From Parcubacteria group bacterium Greene0416_39 (lineage in GTDB: Bacteria; Patescibacteriota; Minisyncoccia; Minisyncoccales; UBA10102), in the NCBI GenBank assembly GCA_007375675.1, contig VMEU01000001.1, positions 1 through 40,457 of the forward strand: DNA of 40,457 bases. The letters run 5' to 3'. Positions within the stretch are counted from its first letter, which is position 1; the number at the start of each line of letters is the position of its first letter. Positions 1 to 7,263 of the stretch are shown here, one piece after another. Under the pieces are notes generated by a model, which saw nothing but the letters and a program-made list of their open reading frames with translations, was not told where the DNA came from and ran no database searches. The position numbers and the translations under genes were made by a program.

Positions 1-1
1 G

Positions 2-94
2 TGGTACAATACGGAGTGTCCTCACTTGGGCATCAAAGGCCTCACTCCCCAAGAGAAATTAGAGTCCCTTCAGGGGACAAATGTTCGTGTATGA
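2..94 (+). CDS. Transposase, C-terminal fragment (cut by window edge)
   Basis: The frame is open from the window edge and stops at TGA 92-94. The 30 visible residues include YNTECPHLGIKGLTP, which matches the closing block 'YNxxRPHxGxxxxTP' of DDE (rve) integrase-core transposases of the IS481/IS3 type. The usual Arg of that block is Cys here. Most of the protein and the other end of the element lie outside the window, so the family is not certain. The sequence between the stop and tsaE (95-141) should hold the right end of the element, but no terminal repeat can be recognised without its partner. Confidence 0.6.
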   Translation, partial: WYNTECPHLGIKGLTPQEKLESLQGTNVRV

Positions 95-141
95 TTCATA
101 GTGGTAATGTGCAAAAACATATGACGGTTTCCTCTTACCCC

Positions 142-624
142 TTAGGAAAGGATAATTCTGCGCTCGTGGGCTTTTGTAGTTTCAAAAGAAATAGAGGTCG
201 TGCCTTTTGGAAGGATGTTTTTGATTTTGTCTGCCCACTCAACCAAGATAATATTTTGAGGGTTGCCAATAATTTTCTCCCACCCAAGCGCCAAAAGCTC
301 TTTTGAGTTTTGCAGACGATAACAATCTATATGATAGAAATATTGAAACCTCGGATTTCGCCCAGTCATCCGACTGGGCGCCCTGTCGAATGACAGGGCG
401 AATTTCCTCATAATGAGGAATGTTGGGCTTAAGACTTTTTCTTTGACTCCAAGCCCTTTTGCAAATCCCTGCGCAAAACTCGTTTTCCCTGCTCCAAGCT
501 CTCCTTGGAGGCCTATGACAAGAGCGCCTTTCTTTTGAGAAGGTTTTGAAAGAATTTGTTTTGCAAAATCCCTTGCAAAATCTTTTGTTTCTTTTGGAGA
601 GTGGGAAATAAAGGAAGTTTTCAT
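142..624 (-). CDS. tsaE: tRNA threonylcarbamoyladenosine biosynthesis ATPase TsaE
   Basis: TsaE is the P-loop ATPase that works with TsaB and TsaD to make the t6A37 modification of ANN-decoding tRNAs in the cytoplasm. The 160-residue product has the Walker A GELGAGKT at residues 41-48, the SPTF strand at 66-69, FYHIDCYRL at 96-104 and ILVEWADKI at 126-134, all in family order. Residues about 78-93 (SFDRAPSRMTGRNPRF) are not a normal part of the family: they are encoded by a 42-bp double-hairpin repeat inserted in frame, just before the HIDCYR strand. Whether the loop tolerates this is unknown, but the reading frame and all motifs stay intact. TsaB and TsaD are not in the window. The gene is divergent from the next one. 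Confidence 0.9.
   Translation of the reverse strand: MKTSFISHSPKETKDFARDFAKQILSKPSQKKGALVIGLQGELGAGKTSFAQGFAKGLGVKEKVLSPTFLIMRKFALSFDRAPSRMTGRNPRFQYFYHIDCYRLQNSKELLALGWEKIIGNPQNIILVEWADKIKNILPKGTTSISFETTKAHERRIILS
359..400. repeat. 42-bp double-hairpin repeat, copy A (inside tsaE)
   Basis: Two back-to-back hairpins share a central CG: stem CGCCCAGTC with loop ATCC (359-380) and stem CGCCCTGTC with loop GAAT (379-400), each 9 bp. The same design, with the same length and core GTCATTCGAC / GTCGAATGAC, recurs at 32939-32980. The two loops are complementary apart from one base. This is a REP/BIME-like element. Confidence 0.85.
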
Positions 625-658
625 TGACTTTCAGGTTGTGGGGGGTTATGGTGCAGGT

Positions 659-1177
659 ATGGAACTTATTGGGAAACCTCAAGATATTGCGATTGCATTG
701 GGCATGGAAGCTTCTGATCCAAAAACTCGGGTTTTTGTGGTAACGGTGCAGAACTTAGCTCCTCTCATCTCCCGAATGTCTTATGAGAAGAGCGACAAAG
801 ACATCAAACTCTATTTTACCCTCAAATCTGTTTCCCGCAATGAGGGCCTGGAACTTCTCCAGGCAGAACGTAGTCCCGAAACCCTGCTTTTAGAACGAGT
901 CTTAGCAAAAACGGAGCGCAGCCAAGATAAGAAGTTGTACATGTCAGCTCTTACAATACAAGACTTTGAGCAGACTGGCGCCAACTCCAGAATGCTCCCC
1001 AACGCTATACAAAGGATACGAGCGCTTTCTGAACCGGGGTTTTCCTACGGAGTAACTTTTGAAGAAGCGGGTGCGAAGAAAGGGCTTCTCTGGACCCAGA
1101 ATCCAAACCTTATTGAAGAATATAAGCAAACGCACCGAGGGATTCAAAAAGGGAACTGGATATTGTGGAACGTATAA
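659..1177 (+). CDS. Protein of unknown function upstream of the GspE-like ATPase
   Basis: I do not recognise this family. The start is taken at ATG 659 (MELIGKPQDIAIAL); a GTG at 638 would add seven residues. The product is about 172 residues, soluble, mixed alpha/beta in appearance, with no signal peptide or membrane segment. Notable stretches are RVFVVTVQNLAPLI near the N-terminus and GLLWTQNPNLIEEYKQ followed by QKGNWILW at the end. Its last 13 nt overlap the start of the GspE/PilB-like ATPase gene, so the two are probably translated from one message and may act together. It is divergent from tsaE, leaving about 34 bp for both promoters. Confidence 0.65.
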   Translation: MELIGKPQDIAIALGMEASDPKTRVFVVTVQNLAPLISRMSYEKSDKDIKLYFTLKSVSRNEGLELLQAERSPETLLLERVLAKTERSQDKKLYMSALTIQDFEQTGANSRMLPNAIQRIRALSEPGFSYGVTFEEAGAKKGLLWTQNPNLIEEYKQTHRGIQKGNWILWNV

Positions 1178-2457
1178 CAAGAAAAATCACAGGGGAAGTT
1201 GTGCTTTCGGAGAATCTGCCCAAGGTAGAAAACATTGGCGACTTCAAAAAGCTCCTCTTGAAAGAAACGTTTCAAGACGCGTCAACACTCCTGGGTTTCT
1301 TGCTCAATTCTGCAATTCTTTTTGACACGTCAGATGTCCACCTGGAACCTTTAGAGCAAGGAACAAACATTCGCTTTCGTCTGGATGGCGTGCTCCAAGA
1401 TGGGGGAACCCTTCCAAGAGAAGTGTTTTCACTCCTGCTTTCGCGCATCAAACTCGCTTCTGGAATCAGACTTAACGTGGAAGACAGGCCTCAAGACGGA
1501 AGATTCTCGATTCTTGCTAAAGACGAGGCTCCCATTGAGGTGAGAACATCCACCCTGCCCTCACAATATGGAGAGTCCTTGGTGCTCCGTATTCTCAACC
1601 CAAAGAATCTTTTGAGCCTCAAGGATCTCGGTCTTCGAAAAGACCTTCTTTCACTATTTGAAAAAGAGCTCCAAAAGCCCAACGGCATGATCACCGTAAC
1701 AGGCCCCACAGGCTCTGGAAAAACCACCACCCTCTACGCTTTTCTTAAAGAGGTAGCGTCAGAAGAAGAAAAAACCATCACCATTGAAGATCCAATTGAA
1801 TACCATTTGGAAGGAATATCTCAGACGCAGGTGAACCCAGCAAAGGGATATGATTTTGCTTCAGGGCTGAGAGCAATTGTGCGCCAGGATCCTGATGTGA
1901 TTCTTGTTGGAGAGATTCGCGACGGAGAAACCGCGGAGATCGCGCTCCAAGCGGCGCTAACCGGACACCTTGTGTTTTCTACTCTGCATACGAATGACGC
2001 CGCAGGCACTGTTCCGCGGCTTGTAGCTTTGGGGGCCAAGATCTCGCCAATTGCTTCAGCTCTCACTCTTATTGTTGCTCAGCGCTTAGTGCGAAAGGTA
2101 TGCAAAAAGTGCGCTTTTCGTGTAAAGCCGACGGCAGAAGAATTCAAGAAAATTGAGCAGGGTCTTGGTGTATTGAAAACACGGCTTAAGCTTACCGTCG
2201 GGGCATTACTGAAGATTTCCAAAACAAAAGGCTGTAACGATTGCAATTCTACTGGATTCAAAGGAAGGGTTGGCATCTTTGAGGCGTTGGTTGTATCAGA
2301 TGACACAGAAGAGTTTATCCTGCGCTCTCCGTCAGTTTCCGCGCTAAAAGAATTTGCAATCAAAAAGGGCATGACCACAATGTACCAAGACGGCTTGATC
2401 AAGGTAACGGAAGGGATTACAACGTTAGAAGAACTCGCAAGAGTAACGAGTGAGTAG
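1165..2457 (+). CDS. GspE/PulE/PilB-type secretion or pilus assembly ATPase (short form)
   Basis: A hexameric cytoplasmic ATPase of the type II secretion/type IV pilus family. In its 430 residues I see the Walker A GPTGSGKT (180-187), Asp box TIEDPIEY (206-213), Walker B ILVGEIRD (246-253), His box GHLVFSTLHT (267-276) and two CxxC pairs (313-316 and 357-360) that form the C-terminal zinc knuckle. Family members usually have about 550 residues; this one lacks the N-terminal MshEN/N1 domain and starts near the N2 domain (SDVHLEP, about residue 56). The start is GTG 1165, overlapping the upstream gene. No pilin, PilC or PilM gene is adjacent, so its machine must be encoded elsewhere. Pilus assembly versus secretion cannot be decided here. 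Confidence 0.9.
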   Translation: MERITRKITGEVVLSENLPKVENIGDFKKLLLKETFQDASTLLGFLLNSAILFDTSDVHLEPLEQGTNIRFRLDGVLQDGGTLPREVFSLLLSRIKLASGIRLNVEDRPQDGRFSILAKDEAPIEVRTSTLPSQYGESLVLRILNPKNLLSLKDLGLRKDLLSLFEKELQKPNGMITVTGPTGSGKTTTLYAFLKEVASEEEKTITIEDPIEYHLEGISQTQVNPAKGYDFASGLRAIVRQDPDVILVGEIRDGETAEIALQAALTGHLVFSTLHTNDAAGTVPRLVALGAKISPIASALTLIVAQRLVRKVCKKCAFRVKPTAEEFKKIEQGLGVLKTRLKLTVGALLKISKTKGCNDCNSTGFKGRVGIFEALVVSDDTEEFILRSPSVSALKEFAIKKGMTTMYQDGLIKVTEGITTLEELARVTSE

Positions 2458-2463
2458 GCAAAA

Positions 2464-2583
2464 CCCTTAGGTTGGGGACCAATTTGGTTGCGTGGAACAC
2501 AAATTGAAAATTATTTCAGAGTATAGCTCAGCATGACCCGTGCTACCTACTGAGAATAAAATCCCAGGTCCCCAACCTAAGGG
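2464..2583. mobile_element. 120-bp element with perfect 17-bp terminal inverted repeats (MITE-like)
   Basis: CCCTTAGGTTGGGGACC (2464-2480) and its exact reverse complement (2567-2583) bracket 86 bp with no reading frame. The element fills most of the gap between the GspE-like gene and ruvB. Long exact inverted ends, small size and no coding capacity fit a miniature non-autonomous transposon; a structured RNA or very long terminator is less likely because there is no T-run. No second copy is seen in this window. Confidence 0.6.
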
Positions 2584-2626
2584 CTCAAGCTAACTGTTTC
2601 AAGCTTCTACTATACTATACAATAAA

Positions 2627-3634
2627 ATGTTTGTCAAGACACCAGCCACAACTAAAATTGAGGATGAAACGCTAGACACCCAGCTCCGCCCCAAAACCTG
2701 GGATGAATACATTGGCCAGGATAAGGTGAAACAAAAACTTAACATCATTATTGAGGCCGCAAAGAAACGCGGAGAGCCTGTTGAGCATCTCCTGTTCTAC
2801 GGAAACTCAGGCCTGGGGAAGACAACCTTAGCTCACGTGATCTCTCGCGTGATGGGCAAAGGCATTAAAACTTGTTCTGGCCCCACGCTGGAAAAAACAG
2901 GGGATTTAGCCTCCATTCTCACAAACCTTCAAGACGGCGAGGTGTTGTTTGTAGACGAGTGCCACAGAATTCAGCGGCTCGTCGCAGAAATGCTCTATTC
3001 GGCTCTTGAGGATTTCAAGCTGCACCTGATCTTGGGCAAAGGACCCATGGCAAGAACCATGGAACTTGCAGTGCCTCGCTTTACGTTTATTGGCGCAACA
3101 ACGCGCCTCAGCCTTTTGCCAGGCCCGTTGCGAAACAGATTTGGAGGCATTTTCCAGTTGGACTTTTACACTTCCGAGGACTTGGAAAAAATTATCAGGC
3201 GGTCTGCAAACATTTTGAAGGTTGCAATAGACCAAGACGCAGTAAGGCTTCTCGCTACACGATCTCGCTTTACTCCAAGAATCGCAAACAGACTTTTAAA
3301 AAGAGTGCGCGACTTTGCAACTGTTGAAGGAAGTGAACTCATCACTAAGGAAATGGCTACTAAGGGATTGGAACTTTTGGAGGTAGACGAGTCTGGCTTG
3401 GAACCAGAAGACAGAAAGATTCTCCGTTGTATTATAGAAAGGTTTGGTGGCGGGCCCGTGGGGATTAAGGCGTTAGCTTCGTCGGCTGCAGAGGAACCAG
3501 AGACCATTTTAGACATCTATGAACCCTACCTCATGCAGCTCGGATTTATTGAGAGAACTCCCCAGGGAAGGGTTGCCACCTCCCTTGCCTACAAACATCT
3601 TGGCATTGCCATGCCCCAGCGTGACCTCTTGTAG
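2627..3634 (+). CDS. ruvB: Holliday junction branch migration helicase RuvB
   Basis: RuvB is the AAA+ motor that, with RuvA, drives branch migration of Holliday junctions. The 335 residues contain the Walker A GNSGLGKT (59-66; most RuvBs have GPPGLGKT), Walker B VLFVDE (106-111), sensor 1 FIGATTR (154-160), the arginine finger LRNRFG (168-173) and the C-terminal winged helix ending RVATSLAYKHLGI. Length is normal. TATACA ends 5 nt before the ATG, so the mRNA is probably leaderless. ruvC lies 2 kb downstream behind yebC; ruvA is not in the window. Confidence 0.95.
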   Translation: MFVKTPATTKIEDETLDTQLRPKTWDEYIGQDKVKQKLNIIIEAAKKRGEPVEHLLFYGNSGLGKTTLAHVISRVMGKGIKTCSGPTLEKTGDLASILTNLQDGEVLFVDECHRIQRLVAEMLYSALEDFKLHLILGKGPMARTMELAVPRFTFIGATTRLSLLPGPLRNRFGGIFQLDFYTSEDLEKIIRRSANILKVAIDQDAVRLLATRSRFTPRIANRLLKRVRDFATVEGSELITKEMATKGLELLEVDESGLEPEDRKILRCIIERFGGGPVGIKALASSAAEEPETILDIYEPYLMQLGFIERTPQGRVATSLAYKHLGIAMPQRDLL

Positions 3635-3663
3635 AAGTATAGGAGTTATGGTAGATTAAGAGT

Positions 3664-3861
3664 ATGACAGCCACGAACGCCACCGTTCTCAAAACGGTAA
3701 ATGAAATTGAAAAGAATCTCCAAGACCTCAAGGTAAGGTTATTTTTCAGTTCCCCCAGCGAGCAACGAAAGTTTGGCGTCTATAAAGAAGGGACTATCTT
3801 AAGAGTCTTGAAGCAGACGAGAAGACAACTTTGGAATGAAAAGTACTCCAAAGCTCTTTAG
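3664..3861 (+). CDS. Putative antitoxin of a PIN-domain toxin-antitoxin pair
   Basis: A 65-residue protein, rich in charged residues, without a recognisable DNA-binding fold (begins MTATNATVLKTVNEI). It precedes the PIN-domain gene and overlaps it by 26 nt, the usual arrangement of an antitoxin gene that is translated first and coupled to its toxin. The product seems mostly helical. A promoter fits well: TTGTAG at 3630-3635, 16-nt spacer, TAGATT at 3652-3657, then 6 nt to the ATG, predicting a leaderless message. The role is inferred from position only. Confidence 0.6.
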   Translation: MTATNATVLKTVNEIEKNLQDLKVRLFFSSPSEQRKFGVYKEGTILRVLKQTRRQLWNEKYSKAL

Positions 3862-4267
3862 CGTTTTTCTCGATACCTCAGTCTTGCTCTCAGGATTAAA
3901 CTCGCAGTTTGGCGCATCGGGGATTATCCTCTCGCTTTTTAAGTTGGGAAAAATAAAAAGTTGTATCTCCCCGGAAGTCTTGGAAGAAACAGATAGGGTT
4001 ATCCAAACAAAATTACCTCTTCTTGTAAATCCGTTTCTTAGTTTCTTAATGAGCAAACCAATGATTACTGCGAGGGTAACCCAAAAAGAAATGCAATCTG
4101 CCTATAAAATTCTGCAGACCGAAGATTCTCCTATCCTTGCAGGCTTCCTGAAGTCAAGGGCACATTACCTGCTCACTTTAGACAAGAAATTTCAAAAGCT
4201 TACGCGAGAAAGAATTGAGGGCCAAGTCATTACCCCAGGAGAATTTCTGGAGCTGTATCGAAGTTGA
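3836..4267 (+). CDS. PIN-domain ribonuclease, probable toxin
   Basis: A 143-residue PIN-domain protein; PIN toxins are Mg2+-dependent RNases that cut tRNA, rRNA or mRNA when released from the antitoxin. The expected acidic residues are present: D13 in VFLDTSVLLSG, E50/E51 in SPEVLEETDRV, D97 in QTEDSPI and D116 in LLTLDKKF. The pattern resembles the PIN_3 (COG1569) group. The start at ATG 3836 lies inside the 3' end of the antitoxin frame. Such pairs are mobile and the module sits between ruvB and an unrelated gene, so it may be a recent arrival. A stand-alone PIN RNase is the alternative. Confidence 0.8.
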   Translation: MKSTPKLFSVFLDTSVLLSGLNSQFGASGIILSLFKLGKIKSCISPEVLEETDRVIQTKLPLLVNPFLSFLMSKPMITARVTQKEMQSAYKILQTEDSPILAGFLKSRAHYLLTLDKKFQKLTRERIEGQVITPGEFLELYRS

Positions 4268-4333
4268 GGTACTCCGAAATTCATCTATCGTATATTTCTT
4301 GCTAAATTCGATTTAGTTATCCACATACAAATG

Positions 4334-4367
4334 AAAATCCCCGCGGAGCGTATCACGCGGGGATTTT
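4334..4367. terminator. Bidirectional intrinsic terminator
   Basis: AAAATCCCCGCG (4334-4345), a 10-nt loop, then CGCGGGGATTTT (4356-4367): a 12-bp stem whose A-run and T-run let it work on both strands. It lies between the converging PIN gene (ends 4267) and the minus-strand gene that ends at 4395. Confidence 0.8.
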
Positions 4368-4394
4368 CCCCAAGGACTTAAGTATCCAGGGGAT

Positions 4395-4844
4395 TTAGAG
4401 TTGCTTGCGGACGCCAGCAAACGCGCAGCCGCGATTCCAACTGGTTTCGAACCCGTAGAGGTACAGGCCCCGGTGGCCAGCTTCCTCGCGCAACACGAGG
4501 ACGTAGAGACTGCCGCCCTTGCCCCGCACAGGTTCGTGAAGGAATATAATCGGGCGCTTCCGCTGTTCCTCGGGATGCTTGATCCCGAAATACAAAGCAT
4601 GCTCGTACGTGGGGCGCTCCAGCCCTCGCCGAAGCAACTCTTCCAGGATTTGGTTATTACTCGGGTCGTGATCAAACTCCAGGAGTTCAATCGTGCGATC
4701 CAACGGGGCATGTTCCTTGATGGGAAAACGCCCGTCTGTGATCCAGTCATCGAACCACTCCTTTCCCTGCTTCACGAGCTCGGAGGTCTTGAGCGAACCT
4801 TCGAGGGTAATGGGAAAGGTACCTATGACAGTAGTGCCCGCCAT
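4395..4844 (-). CDS. Conserved CPR-type protein of unknown function (ends FAGVRKQL)
   Basis: A 149-residue soluble protein beginning MAGTTVIGTFPITLEG and containing ERPTYEHALYFGIKHPEEQ, IIFLHEPV and the ending RGCAFAGVRKQL. I recall this pattern, especially HPEEQRKRPI and the FAGVRK ending, from hypothetical proteins common in CPR genomes; no function is known to me. It is visibly more GC-rich than its neighbours. Unlike most genes here it has a textbook Shine-Dalgarno (AAGGAG, 7 nt before ATG 4844), its own promoter about 40-70 bp upstream and a strong terminator right behind it, so it is an independent, probably well-expressed single-gene unit. Confidence 0.75.
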   Translation of the reverse strand: MAGTTVIGTFPITLEGSLKTSELVKQGKEWFDDWITDGRFPIKEHAPLDRTIELLEFDHDPSNNQILEELLRRGLERPTYEHALYFGIKHPEEQRKRPIIFLHEPVRGKGGSLYVLVLREEAGHRGLYLYGFETSWNRGCAFAGVRKQL

Positions 4845-4883
4845 AACAATCTCCTTCCGTAGTAAGATCTACCGCGTTCAAGA

Positions 4884-4914
4884 TATATATGGCATAACTA
4901 CGCAGAAAAGTCAA
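4884..4914 (-). promoter_or_regulatory. Promoter of the 4395-4844 gene
   Basis: On the minus strand: TTGACT (4914-4909) followed after 17-19 nt by an AT-rich CATATATA stretch (4891-4884) serving as -10. It leaves a leader of about 30 nt that carries the Shine-Dalgarno. Confidence 0.6.
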
Positions 4915-4941
4915 GGGCTTTCGTAGAACTCCGGGATGGAT

Positions 4942-4947
4942 TACAAT
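4942..4947 (+). promoter_or_regulatory. -10 element of yebC (leaderless start)
   Basis: TACAAT ends 6 nt before ATG 4954. The same spacing is seen at many other genes here and supports ATG 4954 over ATG 4936 as the yebC start. The -35 is weak. Confidence 0.6.
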
Positions 4948-4953
4948 ATCTGT

Positions 4954-5673
4954 ATGTCGGGACATTCTCATTCTAAAAAAATCAAACACGAGAAAGACGC
5001 TACTGACGCGCAGCGCAGCAAGATGTTTTCAAAGCTCGCTAAGGAAATCACGCTTGCCTCGAGAGATGGAACTGACCCTGCTATAAACTCAAGGTTGAGG
5101 GTGGCAATGGAACGAGCGCGCTCTTTTAATATGCCAAAAGACAACGTGGAACGAGCGGTAAAGCGCGCAACCGGCGAAGGCGGCCAGAACGCGCAGTTGC
5201 AAGAAATGCTTTTAGAGGCCTACGGCCCTGGTGGCGTTGCAATACTCATTTCCGTAATCACAGACAACAAAAACAGAACGCTCAGTGAAATAAAACAGAC
5301 CCTCGCAAGCCACCAAGGGAAACCTGTTGAAGGAGGAGCGGTGCGATGGATGTTTGAACAAAAAGGCGTGCTCACAATCCCCCAATCTTCCCCGAAAGAA
5401 GAGCTGGAACTCCTCGCCATAGAAGCAGGCGCGCAAGATCTTTTCTGGAACGAAGACGGTTCTCTTGATGTCTATACGGCCCCCGCGGATCTTGAAACAG
5501 TCAAGAAGGCGTTGGAAGAAAAGGGCAGAGTGTCAGAATCTGCAACTCTTGATTGGATGCCAAAAGAACCACTCAAAGCCGCAGAAAAAGTAAGCAGCGC
5601 CAACCAAAAACTTTTTGATGCTCTCAATGAACAAGAAGACGTGCAGGACGTGTACTCTAACCTCGCTTCATGA
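4954..5673 (+). CDS. yebC: YebC/PmpR-family protein
   Basis: A conserved cytoplasmic protein of the YebC family, known both as a transcription regulator (PmpR type) and, from recent work on the family, as a factor that helps ribosomes through difficult sequences. The 239 residues start MSGHSHSKKIKHEK, matching the family start MSGHSKWxxIKHKK; an ATG six codons upstream would only add MDYNIC. Further family blocks are SKMFSKLAKEIT, MPKDNVERAVKRATGEG, LEAYGPGGVAILI and VRWMFEQKGVLTI. The stop overlaps the ruvC start (ATGA), the classical yebC-ruvC pairing, so the two are co-transcribed and probably translationally coupled. Confidence 0.95.
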   Translation: MSGHSHSKKIKHEKDATDAQRSKMFSKLAKEITLASRDGTDPAINSRLRVAMERARSFNMPKDNVERAVKRATGEGGQNAQLQEMLLEAYGPGGVAILISVITDNKNRTLSEIKQTLASHQGKPVEGGAVRWMFEQKGVLTIPQSSPKEELELLAIEAGAQDLFWNEDGSLDVYTAPADLETVKKALEEKGRVSESATLDWMPKEPLKAAEKVSSANQKLFDALNEQEDVQDVYSNLAS

Positions 5674-6161
5674 TTATCTTAGGACTAGATCCTGGGACTG
5701 CCTCTACGGGATATGGGGTCGTAGAGAAAATCCGAAATCCGAAATCCGAAATCCGAAACGGACTACGGTGTCTTGAGTATGGCTGCCTTGAAACTCCAAA
5801 ACACAAAACAGCTGGGGAGCGCTTCGTATTGCTAGAGAAAGCTCTCTTGAGAGTGCTCGAGGAGCACAAACCAGATGTGGCGGCGGTAGAACGGCTCTTC
5901 TTTTTCAAAAATCTTAAAACCGTAATGCCGGTGAGCGAAGCTAGGGGCGTACTTCTGTTAGCGCTTGCAAGAAAAAAGATTCCGACGATAGAACTTTCTC
6001 CGCTCCAAGTAAAAATGGCGATTACGGGATACGGCAGGGCAGACAAGAAACAAATACAGGGAATGGTAAAAGAAATCCTTGGGCTAAAAGAAATTCCAAA
6101 GCCAGACGACGCAGCCGACGCTCTTGCTCTTGCCATTGCCTCCAGCGCCAGGGATGCTTAA
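5670..6161 (+). CDS. ruvC: Holliday junction resolvase RuvC
   Basis: RuvC cuts Holliday junctions moved by RuvAB. The 163 residues contain all four acidic catalytic positions: D7 in ILGLDPGT, E74 in AAVERLFF, and D147 and D150 in PDDAADALALA. Length is close to the family norm of 155-175. Residues 20-31 (KIRNPKSEIRNG) are encoded by four tandem heptads AAATCCG (5728-5755), a mobile-looking repeat also found at the end of yidC; it extends the loop after the first strand, so E74 sits about eight positions later than in E. coli RuvC. The start codon overlaps the yebC stop. The gene converges with tyrS, 5 bp away. Confidence 0.95.
   Translation: MIILGLDPGTASTGYGVVEKIRNPKSEIRNGLRCLEYGCLETPKHKTAGERFVLLEKALLRVLEEHKPDVAAVERLFFFKNLKTVMPVSEARGVLLLALARKKIPTIELSPLQVKMAITGYGRADKKQIQGMVKEILGLKEIPKPDDAADALALAIASSARDA
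5728..5755 (+). repeat. Four tandem AAATCCG heptads inside ruvC
   Basis: Four exact copies of the 7-nt unit, followed by AAAC. The same four-heptad layout, also followed by AAAC, is at 13040-13067 in yidC; a different heptad, again four times, is at 27180-27207 in rsmA. Confidence 0.85.
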
Positions 6162-6166
6162 ATAGG

Positions 6167-7200
6167 TTAAGCAATTGCCACGAATCTTCTCTTTCCTGCC
6201 TGAAGAACCATTCCTTTCGCGGGGGTGATCAATGCTTGAGGATCTCGCTGCACTACTCCATTAATTTTCACGCCGCCTTGCGCCACCAACCTTCGCGCTT
6301 CTGATTTTGAAGACGCAAATTTTGTTTTCACAATCAAATCGACAAGGAAAAGCTCTCTCTCTCCCAAAGAAATTTCTGCCATGTTTGTTGGCTGCTTTTT
6401 TTTGGAAAACACTGTTTCAAACTCTGCTGCTGCAAGTTTTGCCATGGATCTGGCATGCTCATGATTTTGCCGAACATGTCTTGAGCGGTATCATCAAGCC
6501 AAACACAGTTGCCCGTGGTCTTGCTCATCTGCTTTCCGTCGGTTCCCATGATCATGGGGTACGTGAGGACATACTTTTCTCTGTTTTTCATTTTTCTCTG
6601 AAGCTCCCGTCCAATGAGCATGTTAAACTCTTGGTCGGTTCCGCCAATCTCCAGGTCAACGTCCATCACAACCGAATCGTATCCCTGGAGCAATGGGTAC
6701 ATGGTTTCGTGGTACCAGACCGTATCTCCCTGGCCAATTCTCCGTTGAAACATTTCTCGCTTGAACAGTTGAACTGCTGAGATATTGCTTGCAATTTTAA
6801 TAAGCTCTCTAAGTGTGAGTTTGGTGAGCCAATCTCCATTGCGTTTAATCTGCACCTTTGTAAAGTCAACAAGCGGGGCTGCCTGGCGCTTCCAGTTTTT
6901 GATGTTTTCTTCAATCTCTTCTTCTCCAACAAACTTCCTGGCGCTGCTCCGCTGGCTTGGGTCTCCCACGAGTACTGTCCCGGTACCAAACAGAAAAATG
7001 ACTTCGTGCCCAAAATTTGCAAACTCCATAAGTTTTCTAAGGCCTATGCTGTGGCCCAAATGCAGCCTTGATCCTGTTGGATCAAACCCTTGGTAGAGAC
7101 GAATTTTCTTTTTTGTGAGAAGTTTCGCCAGCCCTTCTTTTGCTGGAAGAACCTTGTCTACCCTTCTGGTCAGCAGTTCCTTAATAGAATCTTCTTTCAT
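6167..7200 (-). pseudogene. tyrS: Tyrosyl-tRNA synthetase broken by internal deletion and frame change
   Basis: TyrRS charges tRNA-Tyr. The first frame (7200 down to about 6448) encodes an intact catalytic domain: HLGH at residues 47-50, GGTDQEFN at 187-194 and the KMSKS-type loop GKQMSKT at 222-228, running to MSMPD at 247-251. The family then expects the helical anticodon-recognition region of some 50-80 residues. It is missing: the next recognisable homology, AKLAAAEFETVFSKK followed by a complete S4 RNA-binding domain (residues to RRFVAIA, ending 6167), lies in another frame opened by ATG 6445. A deletion plus frame change at about 6445-6450 explains this. Either tyrS is a pseudogene with a second copy elsewhere, or the two parts form a split enzyme, or the assembly is wrong here. 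The start at ATG 7200 is supported by a promoter. Confidence 0.8.
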
Positions 7201-7206
7201 ATAAAA

Positions 7207-7256
7207 ATCGTAGCAAGTTTTGGTCGGTTTGTAAAATTTTTAAAACGTGGTACGTT
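7207..7256. promoter_or_regulatory. Divergent promoters of tyrS and the PBP gene
   Basis: Minus strand: TTTACA (7235-7230), 17-nt spacer, TACGAT (7212-7207), 6 nt to ATG 7200. Plus strand: TTGTAA (7229-7234), 16-nt spacer, TACGTT (7251-7256), 7 nt to ATG 7264. The two -35 boxes overlap, so the promoters should compete. Both predict leaderless mRNAs. Confidence 0.6.
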
Positions 7257-7263
7257 CAACACC

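Noticed and set aside
1-306. Open frame of 101 codons overlapping the tsaE 3' end
   Set aside because: It is in a different frame from the transposase tail and antisense to tsaE; it shows no family pattern.
2584-2626. Shine-Dalgarno for ruvB
   Set aside because: No purine-rich site is present; TATACT/TATACA repeats occupy the place, in line with a leaderless start.
5728-5755. Heptad repeats as a CRISPR-like array
   Set aside because: Units are contiguous, 7 nt long and without spacers; they lie inside a coding region. No CRISPR array or cas gene is visible in the window.
6334-6450. Programmed frameshift in tyrS
   Set aside because: A frameshift cannot supply the missing 50-80 residues between the catalytic and S4 domains; a deletion is needed.
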